Assembly (NCBI GenBank): GCA_028824715.1
Contig: JAPPCV010000006.1
Location: 1-35,399, forward strand
Reading direction: 5' to 3'
DNA length: 35,399 nt
DNA from: Boseongicola sp.
Lineage (GTDB): Bacteria; Pseudomonadota; Alphaproteobacteria; Rhodobacterales; Rhodobacteraceae
Positions 17,636 through 25,788 of this stretch are shown piece by piece (position 1 is the first letter of the stretch; every line of letters starts with the position of its first letter). The position numbers and the translations under genes were made by a program. The notes below the pieces were generated by a model. The model was not told the DNA's origin. It worked only from the letters and a program-made list of their open reading frames with translations, and did not search any database.

Positions 17636-18712
17636 TCAGCATGGATATCGGCGGAGAGGACGATCTGCATGGACCTGGCCCTGAAGAATGCCGGAAACGG
17701 TCTGGACTGCCGGGCATTCGGGCGAGACGGCACGCATGGCGGCGCGGACCGTGTCGCGCTCGTCCCAGAGTTCCCGAAGGGCGGGTGCCAGCGGTGCGGC
17801 CAGGAACGTGTCCTGATCCATCCAGCGGGTGGTGCCGAGTGTCTCGAAATGCCTGCAGTTCTCGATCTGGTCGCCCCGGCTGACCGACAGCGGCAGCGGC
17901 ACGGCCAGGTGCGGCGTGCCCGTCAGCACCAGTTCCCAGAGCGAGCCGGAGCCGCCGCGGCAGATGGCGATGTCCGACGCCTTCAGCACGTCGCTGAAGG
18001 CCATGACGTACTCGTGCTGCTCGTATCCGCCGAGCCCGTCGAGACCGGGGTCGAGCCCGCCCTGGCCGCAGACATGGAAGACGTCAAAGTCCGCCAGCAA
18101 CTCGGGCAGGGACCGACGCAGCTTGTCGTTGATCGCTGCTGCGCCCAAGCTGCCGCCGTAGACCAGCAGCCGCGCCTTGCCCTGTCGAGGCGCCGCATCG
18201 TCATCCCTGGCGAGGATCGCGGGGTCGACGATGGGGCCGACGAAGCATCCCTTCGGCAACGCCTTGCAGGTATCGGCGAAGGTGCAAGTCAGTTGGGTGG
18301 ACAACGGCAGGCACATGCGGTTGGCCAGCCCAAGGCCGAGATCGCAGGCATGGGTGACTATGGGCCGCACACCCAGGGAGCGGGCGGCCAGCACCACCGG
18401 CACGCTGGCGAAACCGCCGGAGGAAAACACGCCGTCGGGCCGGATGCGGCGCATGACGGCACGCGCCTGAAACGTCCCCTGCAGGGTGCGGACCGCGGCA
18501 CCGAAGACGGAAAGCCTGCGCGCGCGGTTCAACCTGCCCGTCGTCACGGCGTGAAACGGAATCCCGTAGTGGGCGCAAAGCCGTTCCTCGATCGACGCAT
18601 GCGAGCCGACAAAGACCGCCTTGTGCCCCTGCCCGCGCATGGTTTCCGCAATGCGGATGCCGGGCAGGGCATGTCCGGCCGATCCACCCCCGGCGAAGAT
18701 GTACGTGGCCAT
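17636..18712 (-). CDS. MurG-like GT28 glycosyltransferase, isolated paralogue
   Basis: This 358-residue protein has the two-Rossmann GT-B fold of the MurG family. The N-terminal glycine loop GGGSAGHALPG (residues 7-17) corresponds to GGTGGHxxPG. The acceptor domain continues with 'GFASVPVVLAARSLGVRP'. The donor domain has 'YGGSLGAAAIND', then 'CRGGSGSLWELVLTGTPHLA' and 'GDQIEN', keeping the Glu and Gln that hold the UDP-sugar. The HEQN motif of MurG is replaced: aligned from the same His, the text is HACDLGLGLANR, so E, Q and N become A, C and D. It lies outside any mur/fts cluster and has no cell-wall neighbours. ATG 18712 has GGAGAG upstream; 18766 is a longer but less likely start. It probably transfers a sugar to a membrane-linked acceptor at the inner face, not necessarily lipid I. 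Confidence 0.85.
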   Translation of the reverse strand: MATYIFAGGGSAGHALPGIRIAETMRGQGHKAVFVGSHASIEERLCAHYGIPFHAVTTGRLNRARRLSVFGAAVRTLQGTFQARAVMRRIRPDGVFSSGGFASVPVVLAARSLGVRPIVTHACDLGLGLANRMCLPLSTQLTCTFADTCKALPKGCFVGPIVDPAILARDDDAAPRQGKARLLVYGGSLGAAAINDKLRRSLPELLADFDVFHVCGQGGLDPGLDGLGGYEQHEYVMAFSDVLKASDIAICRGGSGSLWELVLTGTPHLAVPLPLSVSRGDQIENCRHFETLGTTRWMDQDTFLAAPLAPALRELWDERDTVRAAMRAVSPECPAVQTVSGILQGQVHADRPLRRYPC

Positions 18713-19421
18713 GTCGCGTTCTCTCCTGCGGAAGCCGCTCGGGGGCCGGCACGGGCTTGTCGCCAAGGCTGCCGCCGAGGCGGATTGGCTGAATCTGCCT
18801 GTACCCGCATGCTAAAGGAGGATCGCGCGGAGGAAAGGGGTTCGCCGCCACGACCGGAGATTGCGCCATGTGCATGATCAGGGTCGGGATGGCGACGTTT
18901 CGGTCCGGACAGACCTAGGTTCCGAAAGGACTTCGCCCTCGCCATGCGAGAAGCGCATTGCACGGGGAGCGGAGTTCGGCATTGAGCCGGAAAGACTTTC
19001 GCTGGAGCATTCGGGCCGGCGGTCGGTTGGGTAGCGGCGGACCCCGGTCGCCGCGAGTGGCCTGACTTGCGATGGTCGCGGCGCCAGTGCCTTGTGGTGA
19101 ACGCCCCGGCTCTCCTCGATCGACCGGCTTCCGGCACAAGGCAATTTGACCTCAACATGCTCTCCTTCTCCGGTTCCGACCGGGCGGTGCCATGGCAGTG
19201 CAGTCGCCCATGCGCACGGCCGAAACAGGCGGCGGCCGGGAGAGACGGCGATCAGGCCTTTTCCGATCGTCCTTGCACCGTCAACTTCGACACTGCGGTT
19301 GCGCCTGTATTCTGCAGCGCGCCGATCTCAAGACCTGAACATGGCTCCGAACATCCATGCGACTGGCAGGCCAGTGCCGACGGCGCGTCGTGCCCGGTTC
19401 CGAATCACCGGACATTTGAAC
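18713..19421. other. 709-base divergent intergenic region
   Basis: It lies between the divergent MurG-like gene and the regulator. Open frames here have no recognisable features; the long plus-strand frame that begins at 19146 is only a run-in to the regulator and lacks a ribosome-binding site. Promoters for both flanking transcripts must lie here; only the one for the regulator is visible (see 19422-19450). Confidence 0.45.
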
Positions 19422-19450
19422 TTGACAGGTCCGAATCCCGCCGCCAGAAT
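19422..19450 (+). promoter_or_regulatory. Sigma-70-like promoter of the XRE-cupin regulator operon
   Basis: TTGACA at 19422-19427 is a perfect -35 hexamer. With a 17-base spacer it is followed by CAGAAT at 19445-19450, which matches 4 of 6 positions of TATAAT. Transcription would start 6-8 bases later, almost at the ATG of the regulator (19458). No ribosome-binding site precedes that ATG, so the mRNA is probably leaderless. Confidence 0.6.
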
Positions 19451-19457
19451 TTTACCT

Positions 19458-20117
19458 ATGCTAAAAAAGCAGCCGCAAGTTCAGCCAGAGGATTCGGCTC
19501 TCGATCTCGGAGAACAACTCAGGCGTTGCCGCAAGGAAGCAAGGCTCACGATGCAGTACGTGGCCGACAACGCCGGCCTTTCGGTCGGGTTCATCTCGCA
19601 GGTCGAACGCGGCTTGGCAGCGCCCTCGCTGTCTTCGCTGCGTTCCATCGCGCGGGTGCTGCAGCGACCGATTTCGGAGTTTCTGGAGCAGCCCGGAAGC
19701 AGCACGGGTGCGACTCGCAAGAGTCGGCGAGTCAGCTATCGCGTCGCGGACGGGTCGATCTCCTACGAGCGACTGTCGGCGAATTTCCCGGGCAGCACGC
19801 TGCGTTCGGTCATCATTCACGAGCCGCCCGGACATCGGAGCGAGCCGATCAGCCACGAGGGCGAAGAGCTGTTCTACATGCTGCAGGGCGAAATAACCGT
19901 CGAGATCGAAGGCGAACGCAAGATCCTGCGACAGGGGGACTCGATGCACTTCGCTTCCCGCAGGAAGCACGCCACCTGGAACCACACCGACCAGACCGTC
20001 TCGATCCTCTGGAGCGGCACCATGGATGTCTTCGGCGAAGACGCCAATGAACCCATCAAAAAGGGCAAAACGCAGGGCATGAGCGCCCATTCTGACAAAA
20101 AAGGAGACGAAGAATGA
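19458..20117 (+). CDS. XRE-family transcriptional regulator with cupin domain
   Basis: This 219-residue protein has a DNA-binding HTH-XRE domain at about residues 18-72 ('LGEQLRRCRKEARLTMQYVA', then 'GLSVGFISQVERGLAAPSLSSL') and a C-terminal cupin at about 120-190 ('HEGEELFYMLQGEITVEIEG', then 'LRQGDSMHFASRRKHATWNH'). Proteins of this build, such as PuuR-type regulators, usually sense a small metabolite through the cupin and control nearby transport and catabolic genes. I use ATG 19458, because the frame upstream back to 19146 is not protein-like and the promoter ends just before this codon. Its stop overlaps the ATG of the binding protein gene (ATGA at 20114-20117), so it is the first gene of the operon it most likely controls. 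Feedback control by the transported substrate is the likely logic. Confidence 0.9.
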   Translation: MLKKQPQVQPEDSALDLGEQLRRCRKEARLTMQYVADNAGLSVGFISQVERGLAAPSLSSLRSIARVLQRPISEFLEQPGSSTGATRKSRRVSYRVADGSISYERLSANFPGSTLRSVIIHEPPGHRSEPISHEGEELFYMLQGEITVEIEGERKILRQGDSMHFASRRKHATWNHTDQTVSILWSGTMDVFGEDANEPIKKGKTQGMSAHSDKKGDEE

Positions 20118-21703
20118 CAATGTGGAAAACAACCCTGGCTGCAGGCCTGTTGGCAGCGACTGCGCTGGCCGCCCCTGCCATTGCCGGCGGCACTCTGCGG
20201 CTCGACGAGGTTGCGGTCGGCGAACTCGACCCGGCCAAGGCGTCGGACTACGCTGACAGCATCCTGATGTTCAATGTCTACGACACGTTGGTGCTTCCGG
20301 TGCAGGGAGGTCCGGGCCATGCACCGCACCTTGCCGAAAGCTGGGAGAGCGAAGGTAACTCGTTCACATTCAAGCTGAGAAGTGACGTGAACTTCCAGAG
20401 CGGCAACCCGATGACCGCCGAGGACGTCGTCTTCTCCGTCGAGCGGATGAAGGCGCTGGGCGCTGGCCTCTCCTATCTCCTTGGCGTTGTCGAAAGCGCC
20501 GATGCGGTTGATTCCTCGACGGTCCGCTTCAACCTGTCCTCGTCCTATGCTCCGTTCGTGGCATCACTTGTGCGACTGCCCATCGTCGACAAGAAGCTGG
20601 TCATGGAGAATCTCGGCGAGGGCGACGGCGAGATGAAGGACTGGGGACAGGCCTTCCTGTCCGCCAACGGCGCTGGCACCGGGGCCTATCGGGTCGTCTC
20701 GCACAACCCGCAGGAAGAGACCGTCATGGAGAGGAACGACGACTACTTTCTCGAAATGGCAGAGGCGGCGCCTGACACCGTGCGCCTGCGCTACGGGCTG
20801 GAGGCGTCGACTGTGCGAACGCTAATCGCTACGGGAGAGCACGACATCTCGTCCCAGTGGCTGCCGCCCGAGGTGATGGGCGCGCTGGCCAAGGAAGGCG
20901 CACAGCTCTTTACCGAAAGCGGAACCGGAGCGTTCTACCTGAAGATGAACACTACCAAGCCACCGCTGGACGACGTGAACTGCCGCCGGGCACTGAGCGC
21001 TGCCTTCGACTACCAGACCGCGATCCGCATGATCGCGATCACCGAGGATGTCTCTGCCGGCAGCCCCTCAACTGGCGCGATTCCGGTCGGCATGTTCGGG
21101 GCCAACGACAGCTCGATGGTCCAGGCACAGGATCTCGACATGGCGCGTGAACACCTTGCGGCCTGCGGCCATGATCCGGCCGGGCTGGACATCGAGATCA
21201 GCTGGATTGCCGAAGTGCCGCTGGAGGAGCGTTTCGCGCTGCTCTTCCAGTCGAACCTCGCGGACATCGGCGTGAAGTCACACATCCGCAAGCTGCCTTG
21301 GGCCCTCTTCGCCGAACAGGTCAGCAAGCCCGAGAACACGCCGCATATCAGCCAGCTCTTCGTGAACGCGGTGACGGGCGACCCGGACACGCTGCTCTAC
21401 GGCATGTACCATTCGTCGACCCCGGGGACCTGGCAGTCGCCGGAATACCTCAACGATGCAATGGTGGACGAATACCTGGAAGCCGGTCGCAACGCTCCGA
21501 CACCCGAAGCACGCCAGGAAGCCTATTCGATGCTGAATGCGCGCCTGATGGAGATCGCGCCGACGATCTACAGCTATGACCGGCAGTCGGTCTTTGCCGC
21601 CAGCGACCGGGTGAAGGCGCCTGCACTTACGGATCCGGCCCACGCGTTCGGACTCGACGGCATGGGCTTCAGTTTCCGCCTGATGGAAGTGGCCGACGAC
21701 TGA
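20114..21703 (+). CDS. ABC transporter substrate-binding protein, peptide/opine/nickel family (SBP family 5)
   Basis: This 529-residue periplasmic protein has a clear signal peptide ('TTLAAGLLAATALAAPAIAGG', cleavage after AIA). It then has the family 5 pattern: 'HAPHLAESWESEGNSFTFKL' with 'NPMTAEDVVFSVERM', 'FNLSSSYAPFVASL', 'GTGAYRVVSHNPQE' and 'DDVNCRRALSAAFDY'. Length is normal for DppA/OppA-like proteins. An AAGGAG site precedes ATG 20114, which overlaps the regulator's stop. Two cysteines, 'DDVNCRRA' and 'LAACGHD', lie in the mature protein. It feeds the two permeases and two ATPases that follow. The ligand is probably a di- or tripeptide, or a modified amino acid amide, given the hydantoinase-type genes in the same operon. 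Confidence 0.93.
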   Translation: MTMWKTTLAAGLLAATALAAPAIAGGTLRLDEVAVGELDPAKASDYADSILMFNVYDTLVLPVQGGPGHAPHLAESWESEGNSFTFKLRSDVNFQSGNPMTAEDVVFSVERMKALGAGLSYLLGVVESADAVDSSTVRFNLSSSYAPFVASLVRLPIVDKKLVMENLGEGDGEMKDWGQAFLSANGAGTGAYRVVSHNPQEETVMERNDDYFLEMAEAAPDTVRLRYGLEASTVRTLIATGEHDISSQWLPPEVMGALAKEGAQLFTESGTGAFYLKMNTTKPPLDDVNCRRALSAAFDYQTAIRMIAITEDVSAGSPSTGAIPVGMFGANDSSMVQAQDLDMAREHLAACGHDPAGLDIEISWIAEVPLEERFALLFQSNLADIGVKSHIRKLPWALFAEQVSKPENTPHISQLFVNAVTGDPDTLLYGMYHSSTPGTWQSPEYLNDAMVDEYLEAGRNAPTPEARQEAYSMLNARLMEIAPTIYSYDRQSVFAASDRVKAPALTDPAHAFGLDGMGFSFRLMEVADD

Positions 21704-21716
21704 GTTCCCTCCCGTT

Positions 21717-21742
21717 CCGCCAGGCCCTTCCGGGCCTGGCGG
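21717..21742 (+). promoter_or_regulatory. Perfect intercistronic stem-loop after the binding protein gene
   Basis: CCGCCAGGCCC (21717-21727) and GGGCCTGGCGG (21732-21742) are perfect complements around a four-base TTCC loop. The hairpin begins 13 bases after the binding protein stop and ends 21 bases before the permease start. There is no T-run, so it is not a classic terminator. In transport operons such stems typically protect the upstream mRNA from 3' exonucleases, so more binding protein than permease is made. Confidence 0.75.
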
Positions 21743-21763
21743 CGACACTCCGGATCCGCGGCC

Positions 21764-22792
21764 ATGTCTGCTGTCCTTCGTCTCCTTTCGCGGCGCCTCG
21801 GCATTTCCCTGATCGTGCTCGTCGGCGTTTCAATGCTGATCTTCGGCATTGCGCGTGTGATTCCCGGCGATCCGGCGCGAATCGCGCTGGGGCCGAACGC
21901 GACCGAGGAACAAGTGGCCAATTTGCGGGAGGCATTGCACCTTAACGACCCAGTCGTGGTCCAGTACGGTTACTTTGTGGCCGACCTTCTGCAGGGCGAT
22001 CTCGGCGTCTCGCTCTTTACAAACCGCCCGGTGACGTTGGACATTGCGCAGTTCCTGCCCGCAACGCTGGAGCTAGTGCTCTTTGCCGGGGTGCTGATGG
22101 TCGGCATCGGCTTGCCGCTCGGCATGTGGTCGGCGCGCTATCGCGGACGCTGGCCCGACCACCTGATACGCGTCGTCTCGCTTCTTGGCGTCTCCGCGCC
22201 GAGCTTCGTCTGGGCAGTGATCCTGATGCTCCTATTTGCGTTCTTCCTGCCGGTCTTTCCGATCGCAGGTCGGATCACCGACAGCTTCGAGATCACGCGC
22301 GTTACCGGATTCCTGCTGGTTGACACGCTGCTCGCCAGGAACGGAGCGGCGTTTGCCGATGTGCTTTGGCACATCTTCCTGCCCGCCTTCGCGCTGGCGG
22401 TTTCCGGCATCGGGCAGGCGGCGCGCCTGACACGCGCGAACATGGTTGAGACCTACGACAGGCCCTATGTCGAGATGGCCCAGGCCTATGGTTTCTCGGC
22501 CAGGCGCATCGCCGCCAAATACGCGTTCAAGCCGTCGCTGATTCCGTCGCTGACGATCATCGGGCTCGATTTCGCCGCCATGCTGGGCAATGCCTTCCTG
22601 GTCGAGGCCGTCTTCGCATGGCCGGGCCTCAGCCGCTACGGCGTTGCCGTGATCCTCAGGAAGGATCTCAACGCGATCATCGGGACCGTGCTGATCATCT
22701 CTGCCACGTTCCTGATCGTGAACCTGATCGTCGACCTGCTGATCGCGTTCCTCAATCCGCGCATCCGTCATTCGGAGCGGGGAGCTTCATGA
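21764..22792 (+). CDS. ABC transporter permease, DppB/OppB type
   Basis: This 342-residue inner-membrane protein starts with a first helix 'LGISLIVLVGVSMLIFGIARVIPGDPA', the usual DppB start. A typical periplasmic segment follows ('ATEEQVANLREALHLNDPVV'), then several further helices. The ABC-contacting EAA-like loop is at about residues 232-252 ('YVEMAQAYGFSARRIAAKYA'). The protein ends in a helix and a short basic tail. It pairs with the next gene as a heterodimeric channel. Its stop overlaps the next start (ATGA at 22789-22792). The ribosome-binding site of the first gene after the intercistronic hairpin is weak, which agrees with lower expression than the binding protein. Confidence 0.94.
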   Translation: MSAVLRLLSRRLGISLIVLVGVSMLIFGIARVIPGDPARIALGPNATEEQVANLREALHLNDPVVVQYGYFVADLLQGDLGVSLFTNRPVTLDIAQFLPATLELVLFAGVLMVGIGLPLGMWSARYRGRWPDHLIRVVSLLGVSAPSFVWAVILMLLFAFFLPVFPIAGRITDSFEITRVTGFLLVDTLLARNGAAFADVLWHIFLPAFALAVSGIGQAARLTRANMVETYDRPYVEMAQAYGFSARRIAAKYAFKPSLIPSLTIIGLDFAAMLGNAFLVEAVFAWPGLSRYGVAVILRKDLNAIIGTVLIISATFLIVNLIVDLLIAFLNPRIRHSERGAS

Positions 22793-23622
22793 AACGCACC
22801 ATCATCATTCTGCTCCGCAATCCGCTGTCGCTGCTCGGCGCCGTCCTGGTGGCAGCGGTCGTGCTGTCGGCTGTTCTGGCAGACTACATTGCGCCCTTTC
22901 CCGAGCACCGGGGGGCTGTGGTCGATTTCGTCCATTTCAACCAGGGCCCCACGGCACGAAACGTCATGGGCACCGATCTCGTGGGACGCGACCTCTTCAG
23001 CCGGATCCTTTACGCCTTCCGAATCTCGCTGATCCTGGGCGTGGTGGTGCTGGCCATCGCTCCGCCGATCGGCACGCTTGTCGGCCTCTTTGCAGGCTAC
23101 CTCGGCGGCCGCGCCGAGTTCGTGCTCATGCGCCTGACGGATGTCTTCCTGTCGATTCCGCCGCTGGTGCTGGCGATCGCCATGATGGGCGTGCTTGAGC
23201 CGACGCTCATGAACGCCATGCTGGCAGTCACGGCGATGTGGTGGCCCTGGTACGCACGGCTGGTCTACAACATCGCACGCTCCGAGCGCGAAGAGGGCTA
23301 CGTGCTTGCCGCGGAGGTCATCGGCGCCTCGACGCTGCACATCACGCTCCGGGAAATCCTGCCGAACTGCCTGCCCGCCATCATCACCAAGATGACGCTC
23401 GACATGGGATTCGTCATCATAATCGCTTCGTCGCTGTCGTTTCTCGGCCTGGGCGTGCAACCGCCAACGCCGGATCTCGGCAGCATGGTGGCCGAGGGTG
23501 CGCGTTACCTGCCGGACAGCTGGTGGCTGACGGTGTTCCCGGGCCTCGCGATCCTGATTGCGGTATTCGGCTTCAACCTGATCGGCGATGCGCTGCGCGA
23601 AATCCTGGGGGCGGATCAGTGA
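22789..23622 (+). CDS. ABC transporter permease, DppC/OppC type
   Basis: This 277-residue inner-membrane protein matches DppC. An N-terminal helix ('LLGAVLVAAVVLSAVLADYI') is followed by the conserved 'MGTDLVGRDLFSRILYAFRI'. Then come 'LMRLTDVFLSIPPLVLAIAM', the EAA-like loop around 'YVLAAEVIGASTLHITLREI', and 'SLSFLGLGVQPPTPDLGSMV' near the end. All are standard for this subunit. Start ATG 22789 overlaps the upstream stop; a GGGGAG site lies just upstream. The stop overlaps the GTG of the next gene. It forms the channel with the DppB-type subunit and couples to both ATPases. Confidence 0.94.
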   Translation: MKRTIIILLRNPLSLLGAVLVAAVVLSAVLADYIAPFPEHRGAVVDFVHFNQGPTARNVMGTDLVGRDLFSRILYAFRISLILGVVVLAIAPPIGTLVGLFAGYLGGRAEFVLMRLTDVFLSIPPLVLAIAMMGVLEPTLMNAMLAVTAMWWPWYARLVYNIARSEREEGYVLAAEVIGASTLHITLREILPNCLPAIITKMTLDMGFVIIIASSLSFLGLGVQPPTPDLGSMVAEGARYLPDSWWLTVFPGLAILIAVFGFNLIGDALREILGADQ

Positions 23623-24491
23623 GCGACGTTCTGGAAGTTCGCGACCTTTGCCTGCGCTTTCGCGGCTATTCCGGAATGTCCGAGGTTCTGCACGGCATTT
23701 CGCTCAACGTCCGCGCCGGCGAGCGGGTGGCGCTGGTCGGCGAGAGCGGGTCGGGCAAGTCCGTGACCGCACGGATCGTGCTCGGACTCTTGCAGGAGTT
23801 GCCTTCTGCACGGGTCGAGGGCGGACTCTTCTTCGAAGGCGAGGACCTGAACCGACTGAGCCGCCGTCAGTGGCAGGCGCTTCGCGGCACGTCGATCTCG
23901 ATGATCTTCCAGGATCCGACCTCTTCGCTGAACCCGGTCTTCACCATTGGAACCCAGTTCGCCGAAGTGCTGCGCCGACGCGACCCGAAACTCTCGCGCG
24001 AGGCTGCGGATGAACGGGCGGGCACGCTTCTGCAGTCGGTCTCGATCCACGATCACGCCCGGGTGCTCAGTGCCTATCCGTTCCAGCTTTCTGGCGGCAT
24101 GAACCAGCGGGTGGTCATCGCGATGGCGTTGGCCAACCACCCTTCGCTGCTGATTGCCGACGAGCCCGGGACGGCGCTCGACGTGACCGTGCAGGCGCAG
24201 ACCCTGAAGCTGATGCACGAACTGGTCGAGCGGAGCGGCACGGCCGTCCTCTTCATTTCCCACAATCTGGGAGTGGTGCGGGAGTTTGCCGACCGGGTCT
24301 TCGTGATCTATCGCGGGCGCATCGTCGAGCAGGGACCCACCCGGGCGATCTTCGAGGATCCTGGTCATGCCTATACGCGTGCGCTGATGGCGGCGGTGCC
24401 GCGCATCACCGGTGGCGGACTTCCGGAACTCAACGACAGCGAGTCGGCTTTCCTCGACCCGATGGTCGTGCATGAGGGAGGCAAGGCATGA
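23619..24491 (+). CDS. ABC transporter ATPase, DppD/OppD type
   Basis: This 290-residue ATPase has Walker A GESGSGKS at residues 41-48, the signature LSGGMNQR (normally LSGGMxQR in this branch), Walker B with 'LLIADEPGTALD', and the switch His in 'FISHNLGV'. The C-terminal 'IYRGRIVEQGPTRAIFEDPG' and 'AYTRALMAAVP' are typical of DppD. The start is a GTG at 23619, which overlaps the previous stop as GTGA; an ATG further upstream lies deep in the permease gene and is not credible. An unusual detail is Gly instead of Thr after the Walker B proline (DEPGTALD). It forms the ATPase pair with the next gene, overlapped by ATGA. Confidence 0.93.
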   Translation: MSDVLEVRDLCLRFRGYSGMSEVLHGISLNVRAGERVALVGESGSGKSVTARIVLGLLQELPSARVEGGLFFEGEDLNRLSRRQWQALRGTSISMIFQDPTSSLNPVFTIGTQFAEVLRRRDPKLSREAADERAGTLLQSVSIHDHARVLSAYPFQLSGGMNQRVVIAMALANHPSLLIADEPGTALDVTVQAQTLKLMHELVERSGTAVLFISHNLGVVREFADRVFVIYRGRIVEQGPTRAIFEDPGHAYTRALMAAVPRITGGGLPELNDSESAFLDPMVVHEGGKA

Positions 24492-25294
24492 CCCCGCTTC
24501 TGTCGCTCAGGCACGTCAGCAAGACCTTCGGTTCGAGACCCCGTGCGGTGCATGCCGTACGCGATGTCAGCTTTGACGTGGCGCAGGGAGAGTGCCTGGC
24601 CGTGGTGGGCGAGAGCGGGTCGGGCAAGACCACGCTCGCCAACATGATCCTCGGCGTCTTCGGCCAGTCCTCGGGCGAGATCTGGTTCGACGGCAAGGGC
24701 CTGCCCATCCGCCGCACCCTGGAACATCGCAGCGCGATCCAGCTGGTCCAGCAGAACCCGCTGTCGTCGCTGAATCCCAAGCGGTCCGTAGGGGCGTCAA
24801 TCCGGCTCGGTCTCGATGTCTTCGGCATCGGCGCGCGTTCGGATCGTTGGCGCTTGGTCGAGGATGCGCTGGAAGAGGTCGGCCTGCCTGGCAACTTCCG
24901 TCGCCGCCCGCCGGCGGCCCTGTCTGGTGGCCAGTGCCAGCGCGTCGCCATTGCCCGTGCGCTCGCCTGCCAGTCGCGGCTGGTGATCCTTGACGAGCCG
25001 ACTTCGGCGCTCGACGTTCTGGTGCAGGCGCGCGTGCTACGCCTCCTGGAGGACCTGAGGCGCGTCAAGGGCCTCAGCTACGTCTTCATCACACATGACC
25101 TTTCCGTCGTGCGAAACGTGGCTGACCGCGTCGCCGTGTTCCGGGCGGGCAGGCTGGTCGAGTGCGCGGAGACCCCGGCGATCTTCGAGAATCCGCAGGT
25201 GGACTATACCCGCCAGTTGATTGGTGCGGTACCGGTGGTTGCCGAAGACGAACTGAAGCTGAGAGAGTCGCTGTCCGGAGGAGTGCCTGAATGA
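24488..25294 (+). CDS. ABC transporter ATPase, DppF/OppF type
   Basis: This 268-residue ATPase has Walker A GESGSGKT at residues 41-48, Q-loop 'LVQQNPLSSLNPKRSVG', signature LSGGQCQR, Walker B 'LVILDEPTSALD' and switch His in 'FITHDLSV'. The SLNP motif after the Q-loop is characteristic of the oligopeptide/dipeptide branch. It is a little shorter than many DppF proteins because the C-terminal ferredoxin-like or zinc-cysteine extension is reduced; the tail 'VAEDELKLRESLSGGVPE' is polar. It begins with an ATGA overlap to the previous gene and ends with an ATGA overlap to the GAF protein, so the five transport genes and the enzymes downstream are one translation-coupled run. Confidence 0.94.
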   Translation: MTPLLSLRHVSKTFGSRPRAVHAVRDVSFDVAQGECLAVVGESGSGKTTLANMILGVFGQSSGEIWFDGKGLPIRRTLEHRSAIQLVQQNPLSSLNPKRSVGASIRLGLDVFGIGARSDRWRLVEDALEEVGLPGNFRRRPPAALSGGQCQRVAIARALACQSRLVILDEPTSALDVLVQARVLRLLEDLRRVKGLSYVFITHDLSVVRNVADRVAVFRAGRLVECAETPAIFENPQVDYTRQLIGAVPVVAEDELKLRESLSGGVPE

Positions 25295-25788
25295 TGGAGG
25301 TTGCCGATGCACTTGCTGTCGCACGGGACCAGCCGGACACGACCTATCGGGCGTTGGAGCGGCTGGTTGACCGGACGATCGGCATCAAGCTCTTCACGCT
25401 CATGGAGATCGATCACGATCGAGATGTTGCGTGGCGGAGCTACACAAACATGCCGGACGCCTATCCGCTGCAGGGGCAAAAGCCACGCATGCAAAACCGA
25501 TGGTCCGAAATCGTTGTCGATCGGCATGAGACCTTCGTCGCCAACAGCTTCGAAGACATCGCGGAGGTCTTCGCGGACCACGCGCTGATCCGGTCACTCG
25601 GATGTGAGAGCTGCCTGAACCTGCCCGTCGTGATACGAGGCAGGCTGCGCGGCACGTTGAACTGCCTGCACGAGGCGGGGCACTACATGCCCGACCGCGT
25701 TGCAGCGGCCCAATCGCTGAAACCCGCCGGGGCCCTGGCCTTCCTGATGGCGGAGAGCACCCGGAACGAAGGAGGCGCCCATGGGTAG
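25291..25788 (+). CDS. GAF-domain protein embedded in the transport/hydantoinase operon
   Basis: This 165-residue protein is essentially one GAF domain: 'FTLMEIDHDRDVAWRSYTNM' is an early strand, the centre has 'WSEIVVDRHETFVANSFEDI', and 'SCLNLPVVIRGRLRGTLNCL' is the conserved GAF core. No output domain is fused to it. GAF domains bind small molecules such as cyclic nucleotides, tetrapyrroles or metabolites. Free-standing ones can be sensors or have simple enzyme activity (fRMsr). The fRMsr cysteines are not clearly present: Cys residues occur in 'GCESCLNLP' and 'TLNCLHEAG'. It overlaps both the ATPase stop (ATGA) and the HyuA start (8 bases). Its place inside the operon suggests that it senses or handles the substrate of HyuA/HyuB. 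Confidence 0.8.
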   Translation: MMEVADALAVARDQPDTTYRALERLVDRTIGIKLFTLMEIDHDRDVAWRSYTNMPDAYPLQGQKPRMQNRWSEIVVDRHETFVANSFEDIAEVFADHALIRSLGCESCLNLPVVIRGRLRGTLNCLHEAGHYMPDRVAAAQSLKPAGALAFLMAESTRNEGGAHG

